DNA of 64,000 nt from Cylindrospermum sp. NIES-4074 (GTDB lineage Bacteria > Cyanobacteriota > Cyanobacteriia > Cyanobacteriales > Nostocaceae): positions 6,736,148-6,800,147 of the forward strand of contig AP018269.1 in NCBI GenBank assembly GCA_003994795.1. The letters are read 5' to 3'. Positions 1 to 8,467 of the stretch are shown here, in pieces. The position numbers were made by a program, and so were the translations under genes. Within the stretch, counting starts at the first letter, position 1. The number at the start of each line of letters is the position of its first letter. The notes under the pieces are model-generated. The model was not told the origin of the DNA. It saw only the letters and a program-made list of their open reading frames with translations, and did not search any database.

Positions 1-1
1 A

Positions 2-355
2 ACCGCTGTAGATGGTTATCTTTCTGAAGAAGAAGAGTTGTGTATCTCTTCCGTGCTTTCTAGGATGAAGCTGTTTAGAAGTTTCTCCAACGACGTGATG
101 CACAAACTTTTTGAGAGAATTCTGGAAATCCTGCGACAGGATGGATTTAATACCTTATTTAACGCAGCTAGAGAATCTCTATCTCCAGACTTGCGGGAGG
201 CAGCTTTTGCACTAGCTACTGATCTGCTTTTAGCTGATGGTTCAGCAAATGATGAAGAAAAAGTCTTTTTAACTGATTTATATCAAGCTTTGGGCGTTTC
301 TCGTGAGACAGCACTGCAAATTGTGCAAGTGATGTCAATTAAAAACCGAGTATAA
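2..355 (+). CDS. TerB-like protein, 3' part (5' end outside window)
   Basis: The frame is open from the left edge, so only the C-terminal ~117 residues are present. The visible start reads TAVDGYLSEEEE, then a helical segment with LLADGSANDEEKVFLTDLY. This pattern of an Asp/Gly loop followed by an acidic helix is typical of tellurite-resistance TerB-family proteins, which are helical, probably metal-binding and common as stand-alone genes in cyanobacteria. No start codon or ribosome site can be judged. The gene ends at a TAA and is followed by a hairpin region before murF. The function in this organism is not known; the family call is moderately secure. Confidence 0.7.
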   Translation, partial: TAVDGYLSEEEELCISSVLSRMKLFRSFSNDVMHKLFERILEILRQDGFNTLFNAARESLSPDLREAAFALATDLLLADGSANDEEKVFLTDLYQALGVSRETALQIVQVMSIKNRV

Positions 356-430
356 GATAATTGTGCGATCGCCCATGATAAGTTTTTCTCATTCTATTGT
401 TAGCATTTTGTAAATAGCGATAAAAAAATT

Positions 431-472
431 GCGCCAAAGAAGCTGAACTTCTTTGGCCAATGCTTTTGGCGC
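431..472 (+). terminator. Overlapping inverted repeats downstream of the TerB-like gene
   Basis: A perfect 10-bp stem GCCAAAGAAG/CTTCTTTGGC (433-442 with 448-457, loop of 5) can form. The 5' arm overlaps GCGCCAAA (431-438), which can instead pair with TTTGGCGC at 465-472. The two folds exclude each other. It may terminate the upstream gene or act as a switch before murF; there is no long T run. Confidence 0.45.
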
Positions 473-627
473 TATTATGTGTAGAAATGTTAACTTTAGT
501 CCTTTACACTGCTATATGAAAAACTATAGGATGCAAAGTATTTTGCCCTCGTCCACAAGTGGCACGAGATATTTGCTTTTTACTTGTTGCTAAAAACATC
601 CTATCCTGAAAAATAAAATCTATTAAT

Positions 628-1983
628 ATGACTGGTTTTGCCACTCTATCCCAACTGGTTGAAGTTCTTTTAGCCCAGCCTGTAAACTTATCTGCATCTG
701 CTTTAGGACAATTAGTCAATGGTTTGCAAACAGATAGCCGTATCCTGAAACAAGGTGAAGTGTTTGTGGCTTTACGGGGTGAAAAGTTTGATGGCCATGA
801 GTTTATCGCCACAGCGATCTCCTTGGGTGCTTCAGCTGCTATTGTTGATTTTGCCTATGAAAATCCGGGATTTCCTGTATTGCAGGTTAAAGATACCCTC
901 AAGGCATATCAGCAAATTGCTAGATGGTGGCGCGATCGCTTTCAAATTCCAGTGATTGGGGTAACGGGTTCGGTGGGCAAAACCACTACCAAGGAACTGA
1001 TCGCCGCAGTTTTGGCAACACAGGGAAAGGTTCACAAAACTTATGGGAATTTCAATAACGAAATCGGAGTTCCCAAAACTCTCCTAGAAATCGGTGCAGA
1101 ACATGACTTTGCAGTGATTGAAATGGCGATGCGGGGCAGAGGTCAAATTGCCGAATTGACGCAAATAGCCCGGCCGACAATTGGCGTGATTACCAATGTG
1201 GGGACGGCCCATATTGAGTTACTGGGTTCTGAAGAAGCGATCGCACAGGCTAAATGCGAGTTATTAGTCGAAATGTCAAAAGATAGCGTGGCAATTCTCA
1301 ATCACGATAATCCTTTATTGATGGACACAGCAGCAAAGGTTTGGTCTGGGAAAGTTTTGACTTACGGCTTTGCTGGTGGTGATATCCAAGGGACGCTAGT
1401 TGATAACGAGACTGTGGCAGTTGCTGGTACGGCTTTACCTTTACCGTTACCTGGTCGTCACAACGCCATTAATTTTTTAGCAGCTTTGGCAGTGGCCCAG
1501 GTATTAGAGATTGATTGGTCATACCTACAAGCTGGTGTGGTGGTGAATATGCCCACGGGGCGATCGCAACGCTTCACCATGCCCAATGATGTGTTGATTT
1601 TAGATGAGACTTATAATGCTGCACCAGAAGCCATGCTGGCTTCGTTGCAATTACTGGCAGATACACCAGGAAAGCGCAAGATTGCCATTTTAGGCGCAAT
1701 GAAAGAATTGGGAGAGCGATCGCCACAGCTGCATCAACGAGTTGGAGAAACGGTGAGTAAGCTGAATTTAGATGGTTTGTTGGTTTTGGTCGATGGCAAA
1801 GATGCGGAAGCGATCGCCAAAAGTGCCGAGGGTATCCCCTCAGAGTGCTTTGCTACTCATGCCGATTTGGTGGCCAGGTTAAAAACATTTGTGCAAGCTG
1901 GCGATCGCTTACTTTTTAAAGCTGCCCATTCAGTGGGTTTGGATCGCGTTGTCAATCAGTTACGTGCAGAATTCCCCAGCTAA
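628..1983 (+). CDS. murF: UDP-N-acetylmuramoyl-tripeptide--D-alanyl-D-alanine ligase MurF
   Basis: Cytoplasmic ATP-dependent ligase that adds D-Ala-D-Ala to UDP-MurNAc-tripeptide, the last cytosolic step of the peptidoglycan nucleotide precursor. The 451-residue protein has the Mur-ligase layout: N-terminal substrate domain with the LQTDSR motif near residue 35, central ATPase with the P-loop GVTGSVGKTTTKE (about 111-123), the YGNFNNEIGVPKTLL segment, and a C-terminal domain containing LDETYNAAPEAM and AILGAMKELG. The length is normal for the family. The ATG at 628 precedes the conserved N-terminus. It stands alone between a TerB-like gene and a terminator. Confidence 0.96.
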   Translation: MTGFATLSQLVEVLLAQPVNLSASALGQLVNGLQTDSRILKQGEVFVALRGEKFDGHEFIATAISLGASAAIVDFAYENPGFPVLQVKDTLKAYQQIARWWRDRFQIPVIGVTGSVGKTTTKELIAAVLATQGKVHKTYGNFNNEIGVPKTLLEIGAEHDFAVIEMAMRGRGQIAELTQIARPTIGVITNVGTAHIELLGSEEAIAQAKCELLVEMSKDSVAILNHDNPLLMDTAAKVWSGKVLTYGFAGGDIQGTLVDNETVAVAGTALPLPLPGRHNAINFLAALAVAQVLEIDWSYLQAGVVVNMPTGRSQRFTMPNDVLILDETYNAAPEAMLASLQLLADTPGKRKIAILGAMKELGERSPQLHQRVGETVSKLNLDGLLVLVDGKDAEAIAKSAEGIPSECFATHADLVARLKTFVQAGDRLLFKAAHSVGLDRVVNQLRAEFPS

Positions 1984-2046
1984 ATTTAAATGTATGCTGG
2001 CTTAATCAGTCTTGCTGTCAGACAGAATTCAATACTTTTCGGTTAA

Positions 2047-2087
2047 CTGCCGGGAGCAACCTAAATTTCTGAGCCTGCTCCCGGCAG
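2047..2087 (+). terminator. Hairpin downstream of murF
   Basis: Perfect 12-bp inverted repeat CTGCCGGGAGCA/TGCTCCCGGCAG with a 17-nt loop, 64 bp after the murF stop and followed by CTTTTGTT. This is a good factor-independent terminator candidate, although the T tract is short. Confidence 0.6.
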
Positions 2088-2145
2088 CTTTTGTTCATGT
2101 AGCCCCAGGCTTCCAGGCTACGGGCTACTCCGAGAAGTCTTGAGA

Positions 2146-2316
2146 CATAATTACTTGAATTATGCCTAAAAAATACCCCAAGCATAATTACTTACAGAAA
2201 CGTAATCGCTTGGGTTGATGTATAGAGAAGAACAATGGTTATTATTTATGAATCCAATAGATCAACTTATAAGAATTAATTAGAGTAAACATCGTCAATT
2301 TATTTAGGTTAATTAA
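2146..2316 (+). promoter_or_regulatory. Candidate LysR-type operator region upstream of ndhF3
   Basis: The region contains a 19-bp palindrome CATAATT-ACTTG-AATTATG (2146-2164) and a second copy of its left part, CATAATTACTT, at 2183-2193. Further on there are two TTA-N7-TAA motifs (2276-2288 and 2304-2316). The low-CO2 operons of cyanobacteria are known to be controlled by the LysR-type proteins NdhR/CcmR and CmpR, and TTA-N7/8-TAA has been described for CmpR. The DNA is AT-rich, so chance matches are possible. The assignment is inferred from gene context. Confidence 0.35.
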
Positions 2317-2417
2317 TTCCCTTTTGCGACAGATAACGGTAAGCTAAATTTAACAATATTAAGCAAAGATAAACCCGTCTTATTGGAAATATGTGAGTGA
2401 ATCGGTACTAACGCTGT

Positions 2418-2508
2418 AGGACTTACGCACACTCTACGAATTCTTGGCGTTCTTGGCGCCTTGGCGGTTCGTTAAATTAAGCTTTTTAGCGATTTTTGCG
2501 TAAGTCCT
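2418..2508. repeat. MITE-like palindromic element, 91 bp, copy 1
   Basis: Terminal inverted repeats AGGACTTACGCA/TGCGTAAGTCCT bound a short non-coding interior. A second copy is at 30265-30399 with a nearly identical interior plus an insert. The element ends 53 bp before the ndhF3 start and so may lie in its mRNA leader. Confidence 0.8.
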
Positions 2509-2561
2509 GTGCTGGTTAACTCAGAATTCCTAATTTTTGATGCAAATTTAGAGGTAAGTTG

Positions 2562-4421
2562 ATGGCTCAGTTTCTACTGGAGACTGTTTGGCTAGTTCCG
2601 TGCTATGCCTTAATAGGTGGATTGTTGGCTATACCTTGGTCGCCGGGGGTCATTCGGAAAACTGGGCCAAGGCCGGCAGGTTACGTCAACTTGGTAATGA
2701 CATTGTTGGCGTTTGTGCATAATGCGATCGCTTTGCAAGCAACCTGGAACCAAGCACCCCAATTCGTATTTATCCCTTGGTTATCCACTGCTGGTTTAAA
2801 TCTCACCATTTCTTTAGAAATTTCCTCGGTGAGTATCGGCGCGATGCTGGTAATTACCGGGTTGAATTTCCTAGCACAGATTTTTGCTATTGGCTACATG
2901 GAAATGGATTGGGGCTGGGGACGCTTCTATTCCTTATTAGGATTATTTGAAGCAGGACTGTCTGCCTTGGTCTTGTGTAATAACTTGTTTTTCAGTTACG
3001 TGATTTTGGAAATCCTGACGCTGGGAACTTACCTACTAGTTGGCTTATGGTTTAGTCAGCCGTTGGTGGTCTCAGGCGCAAGGGATGCTTTTTTAACCAA
3101 ACGGGTGGGAGACTTATTTTTGCTGATGGGGGTATTAGCCCTATGGCCCCTAGCCGGAACTTGGAATTTTCCCGAATTAGCCGAATGGGCAACTACTGCT
3201 AATGTCGATCCGACAGTGATTACATTAGTGGGTTTAGCATTAGTTGCTGGGCCAATGGGTAAATGTGCCCAATTCCCCCTGCATTTATGGTTGGATGAAG
3301 CGATGGAAGGCCCAGTTCCTAGCACAATTTTGCGGAACTCGGTAGTAGTTGCCAGTGGTGCATGGATACTAATTAAACTGCAACCAATTTTAACTCTGTC
3401 GCCGATAGTTTCCTCATTTATCGTGGCCATTGGTGCAGTGACAGCAATTGGTGGTTCTTTAATTGCGATCGCGCAAATTGATCTCAAACGCTGTCTATCT
3501 TATTCCGTCAGTTCTTACATGGGTTTGGTGTTCATCGCCGTGGGAGTGCAACAAGATGAAGCCGCACTGTTATTAGTTCTCACCCACGCCCTAGCATCAG
3601 CCCTATTGGTAATGAGTACCGGGGGAATTATCTGGAACAGCATCACCCAAGACGTAACCCAACTAGGTGGACTGTGGTCACGTCGTCCCATCTCCGGCAT
3701 AGCCTTCATCGTCGGTATTTTAGGCTTAATTGGTTTTCCACCACTAGGTAGCTTTTGGGCATTGTTCAAATTAACAGATGCACTGTGGGCAGATCAACCT
3801 TGGTTAGCGGGAATAGTCATCGCTGTAAACGCCTTGACAGCCTTTAGTTTAACCAGAGAATTTGGTTTGATTTTTGGTGGTAAACCCAAACAGATGAGTG
3901 AGCGATCGCCTGAAGTTCAGTGGCCAATGATTCTCCCAATGGTCATTTTACTGGGCTTTGTTCTACATCTTCCCCTAGTATTGCAAAGTTTATCACTGCT
4001 ACCAGATTGGGCAACTCTGAATAAAGATGTCGCACTACTTTTAGTTTGGTCAAGTATTTTCGGGTGTAGTATTGGCGGCATAATTTATCTAGGCAATATT
4101 CCCAAACCAATTCGTCTTCCTTGGAAAGGTCTGCAAGACTTGCTGGCTTATGACTTTTACACGCCAAAACTCTATCGGATGACCATTATTTTTGGCGTTG
4201 CCCAAATTTCCAAGTTTGCTGATATGATCGACCGCTTCGTAGTCGATGGCATCGTGAATTTAGTTGGTTTGTTTTCCTTATTAGGTGGAGAAGGTCTAAA
4301 ATACAGCACCTCAGGACAAACCCAATTTTACGCCTTCACCGTACTCATAGGAGTAAGTGTCTTAGGAATGTGGGTAACTTGGCCATTCTGGGGAGTGCAG
4401 TTTTTAGATTTGATTCTCTGA
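2562..4421 (+). CDS. ndhF3: NDH-1MS subunit NdhF3 (antiporter-like, CO2 uptake complex)
   Basis: Large thylakoid-membrane antiporter-like subunit of the NDH-1 complex dedicated to CO2 uptake. The protein (~619 residues) is almost entirely transmembrane helices. It contains the NuoL/NdhF-type motif HLWLDEAMEGPVPSTI near residue 247 and IAIAQIDLKRCLSYS near residue 305. The N-terminus differs from that of the respiratory NdhF1. A TTG lies just upstream at 2559, but the ATG at 2562 has the better spacing to GAGGT. Its neighbours NdhD and a ~440-residue Cup protein point to the inducible ndhF3-ndhD3-cupA set rather than the ndhF4 set; that assignment rests on Cup length and context. Confidence 0.88.
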   Translation: MAQFLLETVWLVPCYALIGGLLAIPWSPGVIRKTGPRPAGYVNLVMTLLAFVHNAIALQATWNQAPQFVFIPWLSTAGLNLTISLEISSVSIGAMLVITGLNFLAQIFAIGYMEMDWGWGRFYSLLGLFEAGLSALVLCNNLFFSYVILEILTLGTYLLVGLWFSQPLVVSGARDAFLTKRVGDLFLLMGVLALWPLAGTWNFPELAEWATTANVDPTVITLVGLALVAGPMGKCAQFPLHLWLDEAMEGPVPSTILRNSVVVASGAWILIKLQPILTLSPIVSSFIVAIGAVTAIGGSLIAIAQIDLKRCLSYSVSSYMGLVFIAVGVQQDEAALLLVLTHALASALLVMSTGGIIWNSITQDVTQLGGLWSRRPISGIAFIVGILGLIGFPPLGSFWALFKLTDALWADQPWLAGIVIAVNALTAFSLTREFGLIFGGKPKQMSERSPEVQWPMILPMVILLGFVLHLPLVLQSLSLLPDWATLNKDVALLLVWSSIFGCSIGGIIYLGNIPKPIRLPWKGLQDLLAYDFYTPKLYRMTIIFGVAQISKFADMIDRFVVDGIVNLVGLFSLLGGEGLKYSTSGQTQFYAFTVLIGVSVLGMWVTWPFWGVQFLDLIL

Positions 4422-4462
4422 ATTCCAGTAATAGTTAATGGGGCAATGAAAAATTCCCCATT

Positions 4463-4672
4463 CCCAATCAGGATTTAAGGATGAAAGGATGATGAGGATT
4501 AATATTAATCATTCTCAAATAAATCCTCTAACCCCAATCAGGATTTAAGGATGAAAGGATGATGAGGATTAATATTAATCATTCTCAAATAAATCCTCTA
4601 ACCCCAATCAGGATTTAAGGATGAAAGGATGACCAGGATTAATATTAATCATTCTCAAATAAATCCTCTAAT
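4463..4672 (+). repeat. Three tandem copies of a 70-bp palindromic unit
   Basis: Units begin near 4463, 4533 and 4603 with a period of exactly 70 bp and almost no divergence. Each unit carries outer arms AGGATTTA/TAAATCCT and an inner palindrome GATTAATATTAATC, so each transcript copy can fold into a long hairpin. The array sits between ndhF3 and ndhD3. Confidence 0.9.
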
Positions 4673-4682
4673 CCTGATCCCA

Positions 4683-4767
4683 ATTACCCATTACCCATTA
4701 CCCATTACCCATTACCCATTACCTGTTCCCCATTACCCATTACCCATTACCCATTACCTGTTCCCCA
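4683..4767 (+). repeat. CCCATTA heptamer array
   Basis: About ten heptamers of the CCCATTA/TTACCCA type with two CCTGTTC interruptions. It is a short tandemly repeated repetitive sequence of the sort frequent in Nostoc-type genomes. It abuts the ndhD3 start and leaves no recognisable Shine-Dalgarno sequence. Confidence 0.9.
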
Positions 4768-4773
4768 ATTAAT

Positions 4774-6273
4774 ATGCTAAGTATTTTAATCTGGATACCA
4801 ATTTTAGGCGCGGCAATTATCGGGTTTTGGCCTAGTGGCACTATCAAAGCAGATCGCGTTCGTTTGTCAGCACTCACCTTAGCTGGGCTAGTTCTGCTCT
4901 GGAATCTCTTCATCTTGTTCAAATTTGATATCACCAATCCAGGGATGCAATTTCAAGAGTATCTTCCTTGGAATGAAACCCTTGGTTTGAGTTATCAATT
5001 AGGGGCTGATGGATTATCAATTTTGATGCTGGTATTAAACAGCCTCCTCACTTGGATTGCTATTTATAGCAGTAGCAAACAGACTGAACGCCCCCGGCTT
5101 TTCTACTCCATGATTTTATTAATCAGTGGTGGGGTAGCAGGTGCTTTTTTAGCTGAGAATTTGCTACTTTTCTTCCTGTTTTACGAACTAGAATTAATTC
5201 CCTTCTATTTGTTAATTTCGATTTGGGGAGGAGAGAAAAGGGCTTATGCCGGGATTAAGTTCCTAATCTATACTGCTGTTTCGGGAGCCTTAATTTTAGC
5301 CACCTTCTTGGGTATGACGTGGTTGACTGGTTCTACTAGTTTTTCTTTTGACGCAGTTTCTACCGAAAATTTATCAACAGCAAAACAACTCCTCTTACTA
5401 GCAGGAATAGTATTAGGTTTTGGCATCAAAATTCCTTTAGTTCCCTTCCATACTTGGTTACCTGATGCTTACGTTGAAGCTTCAGCACCAATTGCCATTC
5501 TTCTCGGTGGTGTGTTGGCCAAGTTGGGAACCTATGGACTGTTACGATTTGGCTTAGGGATGTTTCCCGACGCTTGGAGTATTATCGCCCCGACTTTAGC
5601 AATTTGGGGTGCAATTAGTGCGATTTACGGGGCAGTAATTGCGATCGCGCAAAAAGACATCAAACGGATGGTAGCATACAGTTCCATCGGTCACATGGGC
5701 TATGTGTTATTAGCCGCCGCCGCTAGCACTTCTTTAGCACTCGTCGGTGCAGTAGCTCAAATGTTTAGCCACGGTCTCATCTTAGCAATTCTCTTCCATT
5801 TAGTGGGAGTTGTAGAAGCAAAAGTTGGCACTCGCGAGTTAGATAAACTCAATGGTCTAATGAGTCCCATCCGGGGTTTACCTTTAATTAGCGCCCTCCT
5901 AGTTTTAAGCGGGATGGCTAGCGCCGGTATTCCCGGTTTAACAGGATTCATCGCTGAATTTATCGTATTTCAGGGCAGTTACTCAGCTTTTCCCATACCA
6001 ACATTGTTGTGTGTGGTTACTTCAGGCTTCACCGCAGTATATTTCGTCATCCTCCTCAACCGCACCTGTTTCGGCAGACTCGACAGCCTAGCCTACTATC
6101 CCCAAGTTCTCTGGTCTGAGAAAGCACCAGCCCTAATTTTGGCAGTCCTCATCATCTTTTTAGGAGTACAACCAACTTGGTTAGTGCGTTGGAGTGAACC
6201 CACTGCTACAGCGATGGTTTCTGCTGTTCTCAAAGTCGATAAAACCGTAATTTCTCAAGCACCTGTGAAGTAG
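4774..6273 (+). CDS. ndhD3: NDH-1MS subunit NdhD3 (antiporter-like)
   Basis: Second antiporter-like membrane subunit of the CO2-uptake NDH-1 complex (499 residues, about 14 predicted helices). NuoM/NdhD hallmarks are visible: FFLFYELELIPFYLLISIWGG with its conserved Glu, PFHTWLPDAYVEASAPIAIL, and AIAQKDIKRMVAYSSIGHMG. It lies 352 bp after ndhF3, an unusually long gap for this operon that is filled with repeats. The ATG at 4774 directly follows the heptamer array and has no clear ribosome-binding site, so it may depend on coupling or leaderless-like initiation. It is called NdhD3 rather than NdhD4 from the company of the long Cup protein. Confidence 0.88.
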   Translation: MLSILIWIPILGAAIIGFWPSGTIKADRVRLSALTLAGLVLLWNLFILFKFDITNPGMQFQEYLPWNETLGLSYQLGADGLSILMLVLNSLLTWIAIYSSSKQTERPRLFYSMILLISGGVAGAFLAENLLLFFLFYELELIPFYLLISIWGGEKRAYAGIKFLIYTAVSGALILATFLGMTWLTGSTSFSFDAVSTENLSTAKQLLLLAGIVLGFGIKIPLVPFHTWLPDAYVEASAPIAILLGGVLAKLGTYGLLRFGLGMFPDAWSIIAPTLAIWGAISAIYGAVIAIAQKDIKRMVAYSSIGHMGYVLLAAAASTSLALVGAVAQMFSHGLILAILFHLVGVVEAKVGTRELDKLNGLMSPIRGLPLISALLVLSGMASAGIPGLTGFIAEFIVFQGSYSAFPIPTLLCVVTSGFTAVYFVILLNRTCFGRLDSLAYYPQVLWSEKAPALILAVLIIFLGVQPTWLVRWSEPTATAMVSAVLKVDKTVISQAPVK

Positions 6274-6287
6274 TATTTCTGAGAGTT

Positions 6288-6322
6288 TTGGTGGTAAAAA
6301 AAGTTAATTATTTAACCACCAA
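6288..6322 (+). other. Inverted repeat in the ndhD3-cupA spacer
   Basis: Arms TTGGTGGT/ACCACCAA (8 bp, 19-nt loop) lie 15 bp after the ndhD3 stop. It could be a weak terminator or an mRNA processing/stability element inside the operon. Confidence 0.4.
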
Positions 6323-6410
6323 TACAGCTTTACTACCACCGTTCTATACCGATTTCAACGGCTTAAACCCTCATACAAAACTCTCTAATTAATAATTTTA
6401 AGGAATCAAA

Positions 6411-7733
6411 ATGGTACAAACCCCAGAAAAATCTGCTACTAAATTACCTCCTTCGCGCCATGAATTTGCCGAAGTAATTCATCGCCTAGAAGCAGGGGGA
6501 TCAATGTTGCCAGATACCCCAGAAAATTTGATGCAAATCATCGGCTTATATAAAGCTTATGCTGTGCCAATGGATTTTTACTGGCGCGACCTTCTTTATA
6601 TTGCTGAACGCGAATTTCTCAACCCATTCCCCTTCTTTAAATACTTCTTACCTCAAGAATATTTAGATAGGCATAATCATTACGCTGGCGATGATGCCGA
6701 TTTGCGAATTTGGCGCGGCCAAGCCACTGCACATCCAGAACTTTTGGCATTTATGGAGAAGGGTGAAACTTTCAAAATGCCGAAGTTGTTACATCACTGG
6801 TTCCATGATCGCATTAACATGGAATTTGCTGAAGCTTGTATGCGGGCGATGTTGTGGCATCGTCAAATGTACGCGCCAGTCAACCAATTTGATGCCTACC
6901 TGGATTCTGACGAATATAAAGCTAATGCCGATAGGGCAATCAAAGCTTACTTCCAAGGTAATCCCGCAATGTTGGCGCTGCATAAGCTGTTCCCAGAGAT
7001 GTTTTTGGAACAGTGTCGCCAGATGTCTTACTACTCTAATTTGGGTTTATTCTGGGAAGTCATGGCGCCGGTGTTCTTTGAAATGTCGGATATTTATGAT
7101 GAAGGTGGATTTAAAGGTGTCCCCGATGCCATGCAGTTTTTAGTCAATGGGATATTTGCGATCGCCGGACGCCCGATATACCATCATGTTTATATTCGTG
7201 GCGAATGCTATGAAATCATCCCCAAATCTAAGGGTTTCACTTGGCTATACGAAGCGGCTTTACCCTATGTAGAAGCGGTTTTCTACCGCACTATTCCCTT
7301 CCGAGGCACAAAGTCTTATAATGCTCAAGCAAATCAAGTTCCTGCGGATCAAAAAGACTTCCACTACGGCATTCTCTATGCTGATGTTTTTCCCGTAGGT
7401 ACTGCTGGTATTCCGCCTACATTGTTAATGCAAGATATGTTGCATTTTCTGCCCCCATATCTTGTTGATTACTACAGCCAACATTGCCGTGGGGAAGAAG
7501 ATATGTTGATTCAATTGGGTGTTAGTTTCCAACGGTCAATGTACAATGTCACTTCTGCGGTGATTCAAGCTTTGAGAACTGCACTTCTATATCCTTTAGA
7601 TGACCCAAATCCTAAGCATTTACAAGCTAATCGAGAATTTTTTGAGTCTCAGCTAAGTCGCTTTACCCGTGCTGATTATGGCATACGTGATGCTGCCCGT
7701 CTGCGGAGTATTCAAAGTCAAGATTATAGATAA
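6411..7733 (+). CDS. cupA: CO2 hydration protein CupA (ChpY)
   Basis: Cyanobacterial ChpX/ChpY-family protein, the carbonic-anhydrase-like subunit that couples CO2-to-bicarbonate conversion to the proton-pumping NDH-1MS complex on the cytoplasmic side of the thylakoid. The 440-residue sequence is soluble in character and rich in conserved His, Trp and Tyr, for example MDFYWRDLLYIAER, HNHYAGDDADLRIWRG, HHWFHDRINMEFAEACMRAM and YHHVYIRGECYEIIPKSKG. CupA proteins are near 440 residues and CupB proteins near 380, so length favours CupA. The ATG at 6411 follows AAGGAA at good spacing. No cupS follows directly, but a FAS1 protein lies about 1.4 kb away on the other strand. Confidence 0.88.
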   Translation: MVQTPEKSATKLPPSRHEFAEVIHRLEAGGSMLPDTPENLMQIIGLYKAYAVPMDFYWRDLLYIAEREFLNPFPFFKYFLPQEYLDRHNHYAGDDADLRIWRGQATAHPELLAFMEKGETFKMPKLLHHWFHDRINMEFAEACMRAMLWHRQMYAPVNQFDAYLDSDEYKANADRAIKAYFQGNPAMLALHKLFPEMFLEQCRQMSYYSNLGLFWEVMAPVFFEMSDIYDEGGFKGVPDAMQFLVNGIFAIAGRPIYHHVYIRGECYEIIPKSKGFTWLYEAALPYVEAVFYRTIPFRGTKSYNAQANQVPADQKDFHYGILYADVFPVGTAGIPPTLLMQDMLHFLPPYLVDYYSQHCRGEEDMLIQLGVSFQRSMYNVTSAVIQALRTALLYPLDDPNPKHLQANREFFESQLSRFTRADYGIRDAARLRSIQSQDYR

Positions 7734-7824
7734 CAAATTTCCCTTATCACTGCATTTTGCTCCCCCAAACCTGTGCCAGTCTGCATAACTCTCTCGGCTG
7801 CACAACGGGGGAAAATAAACCAAT

Positions 7825-7852
7825 GTAGAGATGTTTCATGCAACGTCTCTAC
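7825..7852. repeat. Short dispersed palindrome (GTAGAGA type) downstream of cupA
   Basis: GTAGAGATGT pairs with ACGTCTCTAC (one G-T pair) around an 8-nt loop. The remaining DNA between cupA and the next gene (7734-8162) shows no convincing gene. Confidence 0.5.
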
Positions 7853-8162
7853 TGTGGTCTATTCATCTGCAAATCGCTGTATATTCCGGCAAAAGCTTAT
7901 TTAATGGCAATTTGAGCCACGGGAGTAGATGCATTAAACGGAAGAGAACGGTGCATTATACCATTTATTATATTGCCGACATTGAGCATGAAATAGCCGT
8001 GAATTTATTGTCTAGTCAAGTATTTTTCCATAAATCAATCTATATAATCCTTAACCTGTGATTTACAAATTAAAAATATAGACAGACAAAACTCCGTTAA
8101 TTATGTCTAACCAATCAATCTAAAAGCCTTGATTTAGCCAGTTTAATTTGAAAAGATGAGAC

Positions 8163-8194
8163 TTAAGATTAGGCAAAAATAAGTCTAATCTTAA
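8163..8194. promoter_or_regulatory. Perfect 10-bp inverted repeat upstream of the leader-peptide gene
   Basis: TTAAGATTAG/CTAATCTTAA with a 12-nt loop, followed by TTTT and 46 bp before the ATG of the small precursor-like gene. It could be an operator, or a terminator or attenuator in its leader. Confidence 0.4.
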
Positions 8195-8239
8195 TTTTGT
8201 GTTAGATAACTTTGTTTGATAGCGAAGGAAGAAAACCTA

Positions 8240-8467
8240 ATGGCTACTATCCAAGTATCTCAACTGCATCCTGTTGGTTATGACCTGTTGCACGACTCTG
8301 CTAGTTTTCTCAATGAATTAGACACTCAAGAAATCCTAACTATTGTGGGAGGTGGTTATCACAAACGCCGATATTCTGACCACTACGATCATTCATACAG
8401 TGGGTCTCACTCCTATAGTGGGAATTATTCCCACTACGACCGCCATTACCCTAGATATCGCTGGTAG
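8240..8467 (+). CDS. Double-glycine-leader peptide with Tyr/His/Ser-rich core (RiPP-precursor-like)
   Basis: A 75-residue protein. Residues 1-39 read MATIQVSQLHPVGYDLLHDS, then a hydrophobic/acidic helix ending ELDTQEILTIVGGG. This resembles the double-glycine leaders of cyanobacterial bacteriocin-type precursors, in which a peptidase-containing ABC transporter cuts after GG. The remaining ~36 residues hold nine Tyr, six His, seven Ser, several Arg and no Cys, with an imperfect SYSGxxSY repeat. The ATG at 8240 with AAGGAAG upstream is preferred over a TTG at 8216. No transporter, peptidase or maturase gene is nearby, so it is an orphan. The leader resemblance is seen; export and modification are inferred. 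It could instead be a metal-binding surface peptide. Confidence 0.7.
   Translation: MATIQVSQLHPVGYDLLHDSASFLNELDTQEILTIVGGGYHKRRYSDHYDHSYSGSHSYSGNYSHYDRHYPRYRW

Noticed and set aside
4463-4767. Repeat array considered as CRISPR
   Set aside because: Copies are contiguous 70-bp or 7-bp units with no unique spacers, and there are no cas genes.
7831-8061. 76-codon frame after cupA
   Set aside because: No ribosome site, starts inside a palindrome, and the composition is not protein-like.
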